The position numbers and the translations under genes were made by a program. Positions 10,940 to 21,944 of a DNA stretch of 60,000 bases are shown here, one piece after another (position 1 is the stretch's first letter; every line of letters begins with the position of its first letter). The notes beneath the pieces are model-generated. The model did no database searches. It saw nothing but the letters and a program-made list of their open reading frames with translations, and was not told the origin of the DNA. Origin of the DNA: Diphasiastrum complanatum (taxonomy: Eukaryota > Streptophyta > Lycopodiopsida > Lycopodiales > Lycopodiaceae). The stretch covers positions 5,077,246 through 5,137,245 of the forward strand of contig CM055098.1 in the NCBI GenBank assembly GCA_029204225.1, given 5' to 3'.

Positions 10940-11657
10940 TGATGCTCATTATTCTTGTGTTGGTGGTCGTTACGGTTATCAAAAGTCTTTTGCTCGTCTG
11001 AAACCTTACTTTCATTGGCCACGCATGAAACTTGAATTACAAGCTCTTATACAACAGTATATGTTTTGTGCTTGTAATAAGTATTCACGGACTAAGTCTT
11101 CTGGTCTTCTTCAGCATTGGCCGATTCCACATCGCTAGTGGACTGATATTTCTATGGATTTTATTTTAGGCTTACCATGCACACAGCGTGGCCATGATAC
11201 TTGTCTTGTTGTCGTGGATCGTTTCTCTAAACAGGCACATTTCATTCCTGTTCGTGCTACCATTACAACAGAACAGTGCGCTTGTATCTTTTTATCTGAC
11301 ATTTTTCGATTACATGGTCTCCCTAGTTCTATTCTTGCAGACTGTGATACTCGTTTTTCTTTTGGGTTTTGGACTGAACTTATGCGTATCTTAAATATTA
11401 AAATTTTTATGGGTACAGCCTATGACTCTTTTGCTGACGGCCAATCTGAAGTCCTTAATCGTATTGTTGAAGATTATTTACGTAACTTTGTCTCACCTTC
11501 TGGTTGAGATTGGGATCAACATTTGTGTTTTGCATAATACAGCTATAACAGTTCTATCATTACCAATACAGGTGTGTCTCCATTTCTGCTGACTAATGGA
11601 TATTCTCTGTTGCTTCCAGGTATTCCACCCTCTCTTGATGACATTCTTGTTACTTTG
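10940..11657 (+). pseudogene. integrase of G1, upstream part
   Basis: The zinc-binding region is readable in pieces (FARLKPYFHWPRM, CFCACNKYSRTKS-like). The catalytic core follows: MDFILGLPCTQRGHDTCLVV, VDRFSKQAHFIPV, ILADCDTRF and DGQSEVLNRIVEDYLRNF. The core Asp, Asp, Glu positions are present, but stops occur before it and at 11505. The reading PFLLTNGYSLLLPG then continues until the solo LTR at 11658. Confidence 0.88.
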
Positions 11658-12408
11658 TGTTAGAGCCTTTACTCACTGTCCCGAGGTTACAGTTTTCAGA
11701 GACATGTGCGTTTTGTAATTATTGTAATTACTGAAATGGCTAAGTCACTGGCCTGTGTTGACTTTTGTAAGTAAATTGTAAATAAACTGTAATTAGCTGG
11801 CATTGGACCTCAAAGAGTCGTGCTTAGCTTTGGCATGGGGTACTGGGTCATTTATTAGGAGTGACCCAAGGGAGTTGGCTCAATTGGTTAGCTTGACATC
11901 CGAAGTTTCTTTGGTCTCAAGTTCGAGCCTTCCCTTGGAAACCAAGAAGCATTTATTAGGAGTGGCTGGATTGACCTCCTAAAAAGTAGGAGTTGACTAG
12001 TCAACGAGACATGTGTCATATGCTCACTGGGACACTTGGTCCAGTGAATGATTGACACGTCAGGGTTGACTGGTCAAACATGACACGTGTCACATGCTCA
12101 TTGGGACACTTGGTCTAGTGTATGAGTGACACATGTCAGCCTACTCACTTGCCTATGTGTCAGAGTACTGCCAAGTGGCAAGTGTCGAGTTGGCCATGTG
12201 TCGAGATTTAGAAAGGGTCAGGGTTAAGGGGTGCTTGAGGATTGTGCATAAGTGAGCCTAGAGAGAGGCATTCCTCATCATAATCTATGCAGCAAAGGCT
12301 GGGAGGAGACAAGGCAGCCAGCTCCATCTTGTGTTAGACATAATTTGATGCTCGTATGTGTAGGAAATTAGCAAGGTTTGAAGAGAAGATCAGAGAGGGA
12401 GTCTGACA
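11658..12408 (+). mobile_element. Solo LTR of the G5 family inserted in G1 integrase
   Basis: 751 bp from TGTTAGAGCC to GAGTCTGACA, flanked by the exact 5-bp duplication CTTTG (11653-11657 and 12409-12413). It matches the two LTRs of G5 (17817-18518 and 23511-24197). There is no internal region, so this is a solo LTR left by LTR-LTR recombination. The integrase frame continues on the other side (LLFLTNSRNSIVQAQQHLAQ). Confidence 0.94.
11864..11949 (+). mobile_element. 86-bp tRNA-like (SINE-type) insertion in the solo LTR
   Basis: The insert is absent from both G5 LTRs and is flanked by an exact 15-bp duplication, CATTTATTAGGAGTG (11849-11863 and 11950-11964). Inside, TGGCTCAATTGG fits the pol III box A consensus, and AGTTCGAGCCT approximates box B. 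Box A lies about 40 bp upstream of box B, as in a tRNA. It could be a very short SINE or a retroposed tRNA. There is no clear A-rich tail. Confidence 0.75.
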
Positions 12409-12584
12409 CTTTGTCTTCTTTTCTTACTAATTCTCGTAATTCTATTGTACAGGCACAACAGCATTTGGCGCAAGCTCAACATCGTTATACGTCCTTGATT
12501 GATCTTCATAGGTCTTTTATAGCAGTTTTCCCCTGCTGTAGGGGATTCGGCTGTTGGACTGACATCACTAGCACAAAATGTATA
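12409..12584 (+). pseudogene. integrase C-terminal remnant and 3' end of G1
   Basis: The frame resumes after the solo LTR with LTNSRNSIVQAQQHLAQAQH and TSLIDLHRSF. A non-coding stretch follows, shared with the region before the G2 3' LTR (GTAGGGGATTCGGC). A deletion, apparently at a CTTAG microhomology, joins this to the middle of the 3' LTR and removes the polypurine tract. Confidence 0.8.
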
Positions 12585-12707
12585 ACTTAGTTGGAGATTT
12601 GCCGGAGCTATCGGCAGCCATTGATATTCATACAGTTTCTTAGTTGGAACCTTTTTGCTGTCTTTTATGCATCATTGATATCAAAATCTGTGAATCTGTT
12701 CATAACA
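12585..12707 (+). repeat. Truncated 3' LTR of G1
   Basis: Only the last 120 or so bp of the LTR remain, ending CTGTTCATAACA, directly followed by the target duplication ACAAG. Confidence 0.9.
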
Positions 12708-12712
12708 ACAAG

Positions 12713-14050
12713 CATCTTCTACATTCACTAATTTCAAATGGGAGAGACAAGTCCAATTCTTAGAGGGGTGTGTCCCCTTTTAACTAGCTTTCACATAACT
12801 AGCTTAAACTTAATAGTGGATAGCCTTAACAAAATAATGAAATGTCTAGGCCCCCTTCGGTCCAAGTTATATCAAGCATTTGATATATAACTATGTGAGG
12901 CATAAACTTGGCCATTATTCCAAGAATAATAATGAGCTTCAAAGCGATTGAGCACTCAACATCTATGGCTAGGAAAATAGACCAGATTCTATAATCAATG
13001 TATGTCATGTATACTGTGTCCACTGATGTGCTTTTACTCTTGCTTAAAAATTGAAGTCTAATATTTATTGATCAATCATCAAGAGGCTGTAACCTTAGAC
13101 CTACTATTGAGTATTTCTGAAGCTCTTCTAATTTCAATCTTCTTAAGTTACAACATTGAGTTGCACTTAAGCCATTGGCCACATCAAGCGCTCAACATTG
13201 AGCTATGAGCATACATTCTTCTAGAATCGATAGTAAGGACTTAGGAGTCGGGAGTCAAGAGAACCTATTGATTATAGTCTATGTTGTATAGAGCTGTAAT
13301 TGCACCATAAGCATTAAACTAGCACTTGTTTAACTTTAAACAATAGGTCAGGAATAAAATCAGATAAAAAGAAACCCTTAAAATGATTCAATGGTTTGAA
13401 ACCTAGCTTGGCTGATTCTAACATGATTCAAACCCTATTTGGACCGTTGATTTGAATTGGCCCGGCCCGTGAAACATTGATCTCTATGATGATTGCAACA
13501 ACAATACGAGGGACTCATACGTTTGCCAAGCATGTAGAAAGCATACATGGAGATGAATTATCCAATGGTATATGCTAAGTACCTAGGTTTGGAGCTATGC
13601 CTTAGGGATAGACTATGATTGCTTTGGCCATACATGTATGTCAATATAATGATCTAGAGGCACATCTATCGCCTTTGCAAGCTTGTACTAAATAATAAGA
13701 GTGCTATTGCAAACATGGATGTACCCAAGCAATTCTATGGACCAAAAATGACATGAAAAGGCATTGTAGTGGATATTAGGTCACCAACTGTGCAATCCAA
13801 TGCATATACCAACATGTATATAGGCATTGCTAGTGGAACATGCTACTATATAGTGATCAAGTGGCAATGTACCCTATCAACCAAATGGACTTATAATGCC
13901 ATATCAAGGCACTAGATACTGCGTCCAAACATACGAGTAGGGACCTTGTGTCATGTACATATATTCTGGCTCAGTGTGAACACGTTGAACTTGTAAATAT
14001 TGCAAGGGCTCATTTTAAATATAGAAATGGCTCACACCTATCCGTGGTGT
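12713..14050. other. Gene-free stretch
   Basis: AT-rich sequence without a persuasive ORF, splice pattern or transposon domain. It could be intronic if the ICP55-like gene begins upstream of the window. Confidence 0.5.
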
Positions 14051-15144
14051 TTTGAAAGAAAATGTAATTAGCCAGTTTTGTTTAACTTGTTGGCGTGCTT
14101 GTATTTGGTATGGGTACTGGGTTTTAAGTTAGAGGTTGATAGACATCCTAAAAGTAGGAGAGTTGACTGATCAACGAGGCACGTGTCATATGCTCATTGG
14201 GACACGTGGTCTAGTGTATGAATCGGACAGTCCCACGCACTTGCCTGTGTTAGGGTACTACGAAGTGGCAAGTGTCGGCTGTGCATGGGGTTTGCCATGT
14301 GTCGACGCTAGGATAGGTTAGGGTCAAGTGGGTGCTTGAGGTAGGAGGGTGTTGGAGATTAAGAGAGAGGACCGCTTGAGTATGCTTCATCTTTCTACTG
14401 TGCCTTTGGCTGGGAGAAGACTTAGCAGCAATGCTCTTACATATTTATGCTAGGATTTTCGTATGTGCTATTAGAGAGAGAATCAATAAAGTGGATCTTT
14501 GGTGCCTACTTTGGTGTCTTTAGGTTCAATTGAGATAGCTTTGTGAAATTTGGTATCAGAGCAGTTGCTTTCCAAACTTGTGTAGGGTTTGGCATCACTT
14601 TTAGCTTTAGTTAGGGTTTGATGTGAGGTTGGTGAGCTAATGCGCCCTACTATAGGTGGTTTTTGAGATTTTAGAGCCCATAACATCACAGATTGGAGCC
14701 CTATGGTGAATTGTTGGCCTTTTGGCAGCCTTTGAGCATCTCATGCTACTTTGCTTGCTTTTTCTCTTTGCTTATGTAAAAAGTCAGCCTTCTTTGGATT
14801 CGCAAAAATGTTTGTAACTTTTCAATTTTCAGTATTTTTCAGATTTGTTAGTTGTGGTCATTTCTTGTCTTAGATCATTGGTGGGGAAGAGCTATTTGCT
14901 TTCTTGTTCAGTGATTATCCCTCACTTTTATAGATTGTCAATTTGGAACCCTTATACAAAGAAAAAAGTTTGTAAGTTGCTAGAATTTGGCTGTAGAAGG
15001 TCTATTCTCTTTAGTTCTTTTAGGAATTCAGGGTAATCTATATGTATAGTTAGTTTGTGGTTCAGAAAGCTCGTGTGTGCTTTACTTCAGAGCAATTTTG
15101 CATAGTTTTGCGGAGTACTTCACTTTTTCTGTATTCTCCTGCTA

Positions 15145-15500
15145 TGGCATCCTGAAGCGACACTATTCATGATTCTCAGAGGATTGATGCACTTTCTGCC
15201 AAGGTTGATGGCATGGAGCTTATGCTAAAACAGCTTGAACAACAAAAGCCTGGTCATGCACTTGAAAGAGTCAATGGCACTGGGAATTTGGGTGTTGAAC
15301 CTGGTTTAAGTGACAAAGATGCATAATTAGGCAAGAAGCACAAGTTGCCGTCCATTAAGGACTTGAAACCTCCGAAGTTTGCAGTGGAAAATTGGTTGCA
15401 GAAATAGGAGAGGGCCTTTTTGATGTGAGATGTTATCGATGATTTAGAGATTAACGCCAAGACCCATCCGAGACCAAGACACATACTAATTATTGAGCCC
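15145..15500 (+). pseudogene. gag N-terminus of G3
   Basis: The translation includes RIDALSAKVDGMELMLKQLE, a heptad-rich coiled-coil start seen in chromovirus gag, then LPSIKDLKPPKFAVENWLQK, which resembles the beginning of the capsid domain. Internal stops are present. Confidence 0.6.
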
Positions 15501-15597
15501 TAATTAAGATAATTACTAAGCATCGGTATCCTATGCCACATATTAATGACTTGCTTGATGCTCTTCATGGTGGTATCGTATCCTATGCCGCATATAT

Positions 15598-15722
15598 CGA
15601 GGCCTCTCATGAAGAGCCATCACAACCAAAATAATGTTAGTGGAGAAGCCAAGGTCTTTGAATGAGCAAGGAGCATGTGACAGAATCAAAGGCTTTCCTG
15701 AAGTCCACAAAACAACAATAAA
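15598..15722 (-). mobile_element. LINE RT fragment L2 inside G3
   Basis: On the minus strand this reads VDFRKAFDSVTCSLLIQRP and, in another frame, VVMALHERP, the same LINE RT blocks as L4 and L6. It abuts gypsy RT sequence (SGYYQIRVHEED) at 15725. There is no CT microsatellite at this copy. Confidence 0.75.
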
Positions 15723-15724
15723 CC

Positions 15725-16140
15725 TTCTGACTTGAAGAGTGGGTATTATCAGATTAGAGTTCATGAAGAGGATCAAAGTTCTTGGATCGTTATACCCTTC
15801 CCCTTTTCCAAAGGGTAAACGGGAGAGTGTTTCGGTGGACTCCATCACTCACTTGCCTTGTATGTAGCTGCAACATGATGTCATAATGGTTGTGGTTGAC
15901 AAGCTCACAAAAATGGCTCATTTCATACCAACACATAAAAAGATAGATGCACTGGGGTAGCCGATCTATTCATATAGCATGTATTCAGATATTATGGGTT
16001 ACCATCATCCATATTGTTTGATAAGGATACATGCTTTATAGGTCATTTTTGAATTGCCGTAATGGATAAGCTTGAGTTGTGGTTGAGAATGTGTTGTATT
16101 GATCGCCCTGAAACGAATGGTCAAACAAAGAGAATTAACC
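15725..16140 (+). pseudogene. RT scrap and integrase core of G3
   Basis: LKSGYYQIRVHEEDQSSW is the RT block B. Directly after a deletion, integrase core blocks appear: VVDKLTKMAHFIPTHKK, YYGLPSSILFDKD and RPETNGQTKRINQT. The joining of RT to integrase shows a large internal deletion. Confidence 0.78.
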
Positions 16141-16226
16141 AAACATAAAGGCATGCTTAGGGCGTACTTAAGTGTTAAGCAAACTTAATGGGAGAAGTAT
16201 TTACCATTGTTGGAGTTTGCTTATGA

Positions 16227-16583
16227 ATGATAAAAAAGAATGCTTCTACCAATATGAGTCCTTTCGAGTTGAATTATGATTTTAGGCCAGCTAGTCAAAT
16301 TATTGTAGGAATGCCTCATAAAGTGCCTAGTGTTGTGGATTCTCTAACTCACATGGTACAGATGCTTGAGTTAGCCAAGAAGAATGTGAAACAAGCGATG
16401 GATCACTCAAAGACATTTGCTATTCAGAATCGCACACCAAGAGAGTTCGAGGAAGGAGACATGGTGTTTCTCCTGATTCCAAAGGACTCACAGACAAGGA
16501 AGTGCTATAAGGTATCTCGGCATTATTGTGGACCCTGGAAAATAGTTAAAAAGCTTAATGGTGTTGCTTATAGAATAGCGTAG
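16227..16583 (+). pseudogene. integrase C-terminal domain of G3
   Basis: A 118-residue open frame reads NMSPFELNYDFRPASQIIVG, then a helical stretch MVQMLELAKKNVKQAMDHSK, and ends EEGDMVFLLIPKDSQ and KVSRHYCGPWKIVKKLNGVA. This is the GPF/Y-type C-terminal domain of gypsy integrases. It is the best kept part of G3. Confidence 0.85.
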
Positions 16584-16701
16584 TCTTAGGCTTGTAAAGG
16601 ATTGTAAATTTCATTTTGTTTTTCATGTTTCATGCTTAGAGAGGGTTTTACATGAGGGTGATAACTTGTTGATTGTGACTTATATTGTTTCAGGAGCATG
16701 G

Positions 16702-17158
16702 TGTTACATCCCTCTTTGCCACAAACCGCCAGGTGCAGGTTACCCATCAGGAACCAAACGTCACACGATCCACGTCACCATAGGATCCAATCTAGGTCCA
16801 CCCTCCGTGCCTTGGCCTGTGACCTGTACAAGCGGGATCTGACCTCCAACACTAACAACATTCCATACCACTGCTAGAGCCATCAGCCATCAGCCATCTC
16901 CCACCTCAAGCTAGCTCACATCCTAGATGTGCACAAGCGCCTACCATCCACCTTCTCCTAGGTAGATAGAATGAATGGTAAAGGAGACCTCCTCTCCTTG
17001 TGTACCTCCAAGGTGGGAGTCTCCAAGCCAAGCACACATCCTAGGTCACAACAAGTGGCATCCATGTAGGTCCACGAGTCACTAGTCAAGTCAATAGGCC
17101 CAGTCGACGCTTGGTTTCAAGTTGGGGTTTGGGACCCAAGGGAGTTGAGTCCCTAACA
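16702..17158 (-). repeat. 3' LTR of minus-strand element G4
   Basis: 457 bp. On the minus strand it runs from TGTTAGGGACTC to GGATGTAACA. The adjacent minus-strand purine tract (AAGGGGGAGGGAA, about 17159-17172) marks it as the 3' LTR. It is inserted into G3 after CATGG; the partner duplication is not seen because the 5' end of G4 is missing. Confidence 0.85.
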
Positions 17159-17816
17159 TTCCCTCCCCCTTAAAAGACTCGTCTTCTAAGGAAGGAAATC
17201 TGGGAATCTCAGTCTAAGTTCTCGTTCCTTTTCCCAAGTGTCCTCATCTTCCTTTCCAACGAACCAAGTACTCAGTTACCTGCCGGTTTTTTGAGTGCAC
17301 GTTGACGTACATCAACAATGGCTTGTGGTTCAGAAGGTACAAAGGATGTCAGGTCCTCAAGTTGAACTAGAATATCCTATAGAATCAATTCATCCTTGCC
17401 ACCAAGTTGTTCGTTTAAACTTCTAATGTGGAAATCAGGTTGAACTTTGATTCTTTGAGAAAGATCTAGTTGATAGGCATTCCGATTGAGTTTCTTTACA
17501 ATTCAAAAAGGCCCAACATAATGAGGCGATAACTTAGGACATTTTTCAGTCTTTAGTACCTTAGAGCCTTTTGGGACTTTAAGATACACCCAATCCCCTT
17601 CCGCATAGGCCCTAGGTTGTCGCTTTTGATTAGCTAAAATTGGGCTCTATCTTGAGCCATTTTTTACGTTATCGCGAGCAATAAGCAGCATTTCTTGGAT
17701 ATCATGCAGGAAATCCATTGCCACTTTAACCTTGAGGCTTTTGAAGCATTATTAGATGTACCCCTTCGGTAACAATGAAATTTTTGGAGCATTTCTGACC
17801 ATCTAGCTTTACAACT
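17159..17816 (-). pseudogene. integrase C-terminus region of G4
   Basis: Minus-strand frames read AEGDWVYLKVPKGSKVLKTE, KLSPHYVGPF and KVQPDFHIRSLNEQLGGKDE, the gypsy integrase C-terminal domain and following linker. The frame continues across the G5 insertion into RNase H at 24198-24487, with the integrase core deleted. Confidence 0.85.
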
Positions 17817-18518
17817 TGTTAGAGCCTTTACTCCCTGTCCCGGTTATTTACAGTTTTTAGAGACACATGTACGCTTTGTAATTATTGTAATTACTGAAAT
17901 GGCTAAGTCACCAGCCTGTGGTGACCTTTGTAAGTAAATTGTAAATAAACTGTAATTAGTTGGCATTGGACCTCAGAGAGTCGTGCTTAGCTTTGGCATG
18001 GGGTAATGGGTCATTTATTAGGAGTGGCTGGACTAACCTCCTAAAAAGTAGGAGAGTTGACTAGTCAACGGGACATGTGTCATATGCTAACTGGGACACT
18101 TGGTCCAGTGAATGAGTGACACATGTCATGGTTGACGGGTCAAACATGACACGTGTCACATGCTCACTGGGACACGGTCCAGTGACTGAGTGACACATGT
18201 CATCCTACTCACTTGCTTGTGTCAGGGTACTGCCAAGTGGCAAGTGTCGACTGTGCATGGAATTGGCCATGTGTCGACGTAAGGAAAGGTCAGGGTTAAG
18301 GGGTGCTTGAGGATTGTGCATAAGTGAGCCTAGAGAGAGGCATTCCGGATCATAATCTATGCAGCAAAGGTTGGGAGGAGACAAGGCAGCCAACTCCACC
18401 ATGTTTCGTGTGCTTTGGTGTTTGTACATGTAGGGAAATCGACAGGGATCGACATTGCTGATTGTTGTGCCCGGGATAGGCCAGGTTTTAAGTGAAGTTT
18501 CAGATTTGGAGTCTGACA
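17817..18518 (+). repeat. 5' LTR of G5
   Basis: 702 bp, TGTTAGAGCC to GAGTCTGACA. It contains repeated GACACGTGTCA-like palindromes (about 18060-18200), a feature shared with the other LTRs of the family. Confidence 0.93.
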
Positions 18519-19191
18519 TCTGTTATCAGAGCCAAGGTTTGCAAGTTTTGGAAGCTTGGGACAGCAAAAAACAAACACGTTCTAGAGAGAGAAAGGGGAG
18601 TTTTTTGCTCATAACTTTTGATTGAGAGCTCAGATGGCTATGGGATCTGTTGCAAACTGTTCCTATTGCTAAGGCACAGTAGATTAGTCACAGGAACCAA
18701 CCCCAGCAGCGAAATCCAAGCGATTTCGAGAATTTTCTTGTGGCTGGTGGGCGCTGGCAGGCTGAGGAGTTTTTTCTTCGTAACGTTCCGCTCGGTTCTT
18801 GGATCATCCTCAAATATTGGGAGTCTTCTAGGAAGACCTCAAGGGCTGTGTAGTATGCAATTTACAGCAAAGAAAACGGAGTCCTACGGTGTTTTTTCAA
18901 AATTTGGTTCTCATACATAGGTGCAAAACCAGCTGAGAAGAAATTGCTTGATGATTGGGCAATTCTAGCCTAAACCGGACCGTTAAGTGTTCATTGGAAA
19001 GCCAGCTGGAGGGCGACCTACTACAAATTGACCGCTCAGGAAAAGTCCAAGTCCCAGAAAAGTTATAGCCTTCCAAAGTTGGTCTGACTTTTGGGCCAAA
19101 ATACAAGGAATAAAGGGTTTGAGAGTTGTAAACTCAATTGTACCGATAATTTTGACCTCTAAGCAGGTGGACAGGTTTGCAACACTGTAAA

Positions 19192-19865
19192 CATGGATCT
19201 GTTGGAGGGTTCTAGCACCGAGATACTGAGAGTTGAGGAAGTGGCAACCAAGGTGGATTCTATGGAGGTGATTTTTCAACAAATGCTTGAACGTTGAAGA
19301 CATCAAGATCCTCACAAGAACCGGAAGCAGTATGATTGTTTGAGTGTTTCATTTTGTGGAGGGCTTGCATGGAAGTCTCAAAACCTTTCGTTGTAAAGAA
19401 GCAGACTCGTAGCCTCCAAGGAGCAGTTCAGATAGCCCTGTTGTTGAAACACGTAATAAGGTTCAGGCAGTTTTTTGGCTCTTGGGGTAACCAGAGGCTC
19501 AAAAGGATTAAAAGTCAATTTGTGTAAAGGCAAGTTTCAAGTGACCTGAAAGGAGGAGCAGGGGCTTCCGAGGACAAAGGATTGTATGGGCGGTCTAATG
19601 TCCAAAGAGGTCAATGCAACAAGTAGCTGTAGCTTCTAGGGACAACGATTGTATGGGCAATCCGATGTTCAGAAGGCCAACGATCTTTGTTGCTAATGCC
19701 GCAAGACCAAGAGTATTCCAAATGAGAAAGTTTTGCTTTGGTTACTTGGTAGGATGCATGTGGAAGGAATGTCCACGGAATCCAATGCGGACTTCATGCA
19801 ATTTTCTAGTGAAGCAGGCACAAGCACCTATGGCTATTGAAGAGCTGGAGCAGGATGAAGTTTAA
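19192..19865 (+). pseudogene. gag of G5
   Basis: The start MDLLEGSSTEILRVEEVATK begins a coiled-coil-like N-terminus. The capsid is unreadable. At about 19730-19800 the sequence CFGYLVGCMWKECP is a decayed CCHC knuckle, since family members read CxxCGKxGHxxxxCP. The final stretch is acidic (EELEQDEV). Confidence 0.65.
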
Positions 19866-20159
19866 GGAAGTACTCTTCATCTTGTGAAAGTGTCGATGAT
19901 CAAGTAAAGTTGATGTTATTTCTTTTGCCACAATTGTTTAAAACGATGCAACACATGTATCAATTTCCAGGTACTTCTTGATTGTTATGACTGGACAATT
20001 GTGTGCTATGAATGTGTGTTCTATTTGACACTATGTCCTTCCATATTGTACTTGACTCAGATTGAAAGGTTGAATGTGAGCACACAACCATCCCTGTACC
20101 AGTACACAGTCGCGAGGACTGATGGAAAGGGTAGTTGGGGGAGGTTTCAGGGTTGTGGA

Positions 20160-20722
20160 TATGCCGTTAACCATTCAAGTTAGGTTAAGAAGTTGGATAT
20201 AAAGATAATGTGTTTGGCATGTTTTGATGTGGTACTTGGGATATGTTCGCACGTAGTACGGAAACTCTACATCGCTTGGGGTACTCATGTGTGCGAGTTC
20301 AGCGCGATGGTAGAATCCATTCACTTTGAGGTGAGCCCGATGTGCCTCCAGGACCTTTGATCATGGTAACTTAGTATGTGGGGGTTTGTTGTAAGCATAT
20401 GTGTTTTTGTTTTTGTTTGATATGTTTACTGCGGGTTCCAAAAGTAACATATGGCAAGAACAAGTTGACTTACTTATGAACCTACACCAACAAACGAGTC
20501 ATGGCGTATGTGTGTGGGCTTATCAATACTTGAACTCCCCAGGGGCAAAGGACGGTATGGGATGCCCAATGTTCAAGGAGTTTGTCAAGCAGCGATATCC
20601 TATTCTGCATATTGATGATCTGGTATTGTACGGTGCTACTGTTTTAGCAAAGTTGCTTGAAAAATGGATATTAGTAACTCATAGTTCATGAATTGCATGT
20701 GCGTAAGACTGCCTTCAGAACT
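20160..20722 (+). pseudogene. protease end and RT start of G5
   Basis: A decayed protease end (HRLGYSCVRVQRDGRIHSL-like) is followed by RT blocks: KDGMGCPMFKEFVKQRYPIL, HIDDLVLYGATVLAKL, and after shifts VRKTAFRT. At 20723 the RT is interrupted by unrelated DNA and resumes near 21945. Confidence 0.65.
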
Positions 20723-21940
20723 TGTTTGGGTCATTGTAACTTTTTGGTTATGCCTTTGATTGACTAATGCTGTTGTAAAGCTACCTTTACAAGCTTTACT
20801 TCCGGCGCCAGCTATGTCCCCGGCGCCAGCAGCGCCCCTGCTGCTCCCGGCACCACTGTAACCAGAATCCAGCCGACGCCAAGTTCCTATGGCTGAAAAT
20901 CTTTGATCGGTTCTAGCGGAGTCCAGAGAGCTCAGATCGATGTGCAATCACCTCACACGATCTAGGCATGATTAAAGGAAGCTTGGGGATCAATAAAATC
21001 TAGAGAGAGAAAATGACTTTCTAGAAAGAGAAAATCCTAGAGAGAGAAAAACGTGCTTTACCAGCTTGGGTAGAGTGCTTGGTATGAGGCGGGGTGCCGA
21101 ATCACACCAATACTATAGGGGAGTGCGGGTTGCGACTCAGGGCGAGCTCCAACCAAGTCTCAGCCTCCCTTGCTGGAATGTTGTCATGGCTCTCGCCTTG
21201 GCATGCTAGCGCCCCGGAGACTAGGGTCGTTCACACACTTGAAATGTAACCTTCTCAGATTTATCAATAAAGTGGGATTTTCCTCAAACTGACTCTGATT
21301 ACCTTCTGGGTTTCAGTGTTCGGTAAAAGCGCCAGTTGTAAGGCCGCTTCCAAATTTTTAAGTTGGCACATAGCTGAGGGTCGTATCCCGGGACGCCAGC
21401 GGTACGTCGGGACCATTCGGTCCGTGGTGCCAGTGGTATGCTGTCGGGACCATTTGGTCCAGGAACTGGTTGTTTCCATATCTGTCGCGGCTTGTGGTTC
21501 TGAGTGTTCCTTGCATGAACGTGAATGGGTTAAGCTCTTGGGGAACGGGCTCTAACCTGTCGGCTGAGTTGGATGGCTTGCTTGGGTGGAAGGTACCTGT
21601 TTATGGCTGTCCAGTCTGGCGTGGCGCCAGGTTGGCTTCCAGCGCTCGTGACGAAGCTTTCAGCTGGTTAAGTCTGATGTAAGTCAGACCACTTGCTTGG
21701 ATTGCATGTTACTCGTTTGTAACGAAGCTTCGAGTTGTTTAAGTTTGACGTATGTCGGGCGACTTGCTTGGAGGGAAGTCACCCACATCGGGACCCCCGA
21801 TCTGGCACGGCGCCAGGTTGGATCTCAATGTTGGTTTCTGAACTTCCAGTTGGTTAAGTCTGATCGTTGTTGGCGTGTTGGCTGCTTGTATGTCAAGTGG
21901 GTTTGGACACCAAGAGTTGAAGGCTGGGAAGCTAAGTCGT
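20723..21940. mobile_element. Unclassified insertion in G5 RT with GC-rich repeated modules
   Basis: About 1.2 kb separates KTAFRT from PFGMPALQMP in the RT reading. It starts TGTTTGGGTC, as an LTR could, and includes AATAAA-type signals, but the right edge and a target duplication are not clear. Repeated modules inside: GGCGCCAG occurs several times (20804-21815), and a module with GGTTAAGTCTGA recurs in diverged form near 21660, 21735 and 21850. Confidence 0.55.
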
Positions 21941-21944
21941 GGTT

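Larger units (their letters stand above)
3415..12707 (+). mobile_element. Ty3/gypsy LTR retrotransposon G1, nested host copy
   Basis: The 5' LTR starts TGTTATGGAC at 3415. A remnant of the 3' LTR ends TTCATAACA at 12707. The 5-bp duplication ACAAG flanks both ends (3410-3414 and 12708-12712), which shows this is one insertion despite the 9.3-kb span. Order on the plus strand: LTR, primer site, gag, CCHC knuckle, protease, RT, RNase H, integrase, LTR. Later insertions are a LINE scrap (3862-4160), gypsy element G2 (5736-9057) and a solo LTR (11658-12408). Removing G2 and the solo LTR restores a continuous coding order. Every coding block has stops or shifts. Confidence 0.92.
14055..16701 (+). 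mobile_element. Chromovirus-type gypsy element G3, 5' part
   Basis: A 5'-truncated LTR (14055-14550) is related to the G5 LTRs. A primer site TGGTATCAGAGC follows at 14551-14562, then a gag start, an RT scrap, integrase core and integrase C-terminus. At 16701 the copy is cut by the end of G4. Its last bases, CAGGAGCATGG, align with the same place in G5 (about 23309), just before the chromodomain. It is heavily deleted and frameshifted. Confidence 0.82.

Noticed and set aside
11864-11949. A functional tRNA gene
   Set aside because: Acceptor-stem pairing and box B are too poor, and it is flanked by a target duplication as a retroposon would be.
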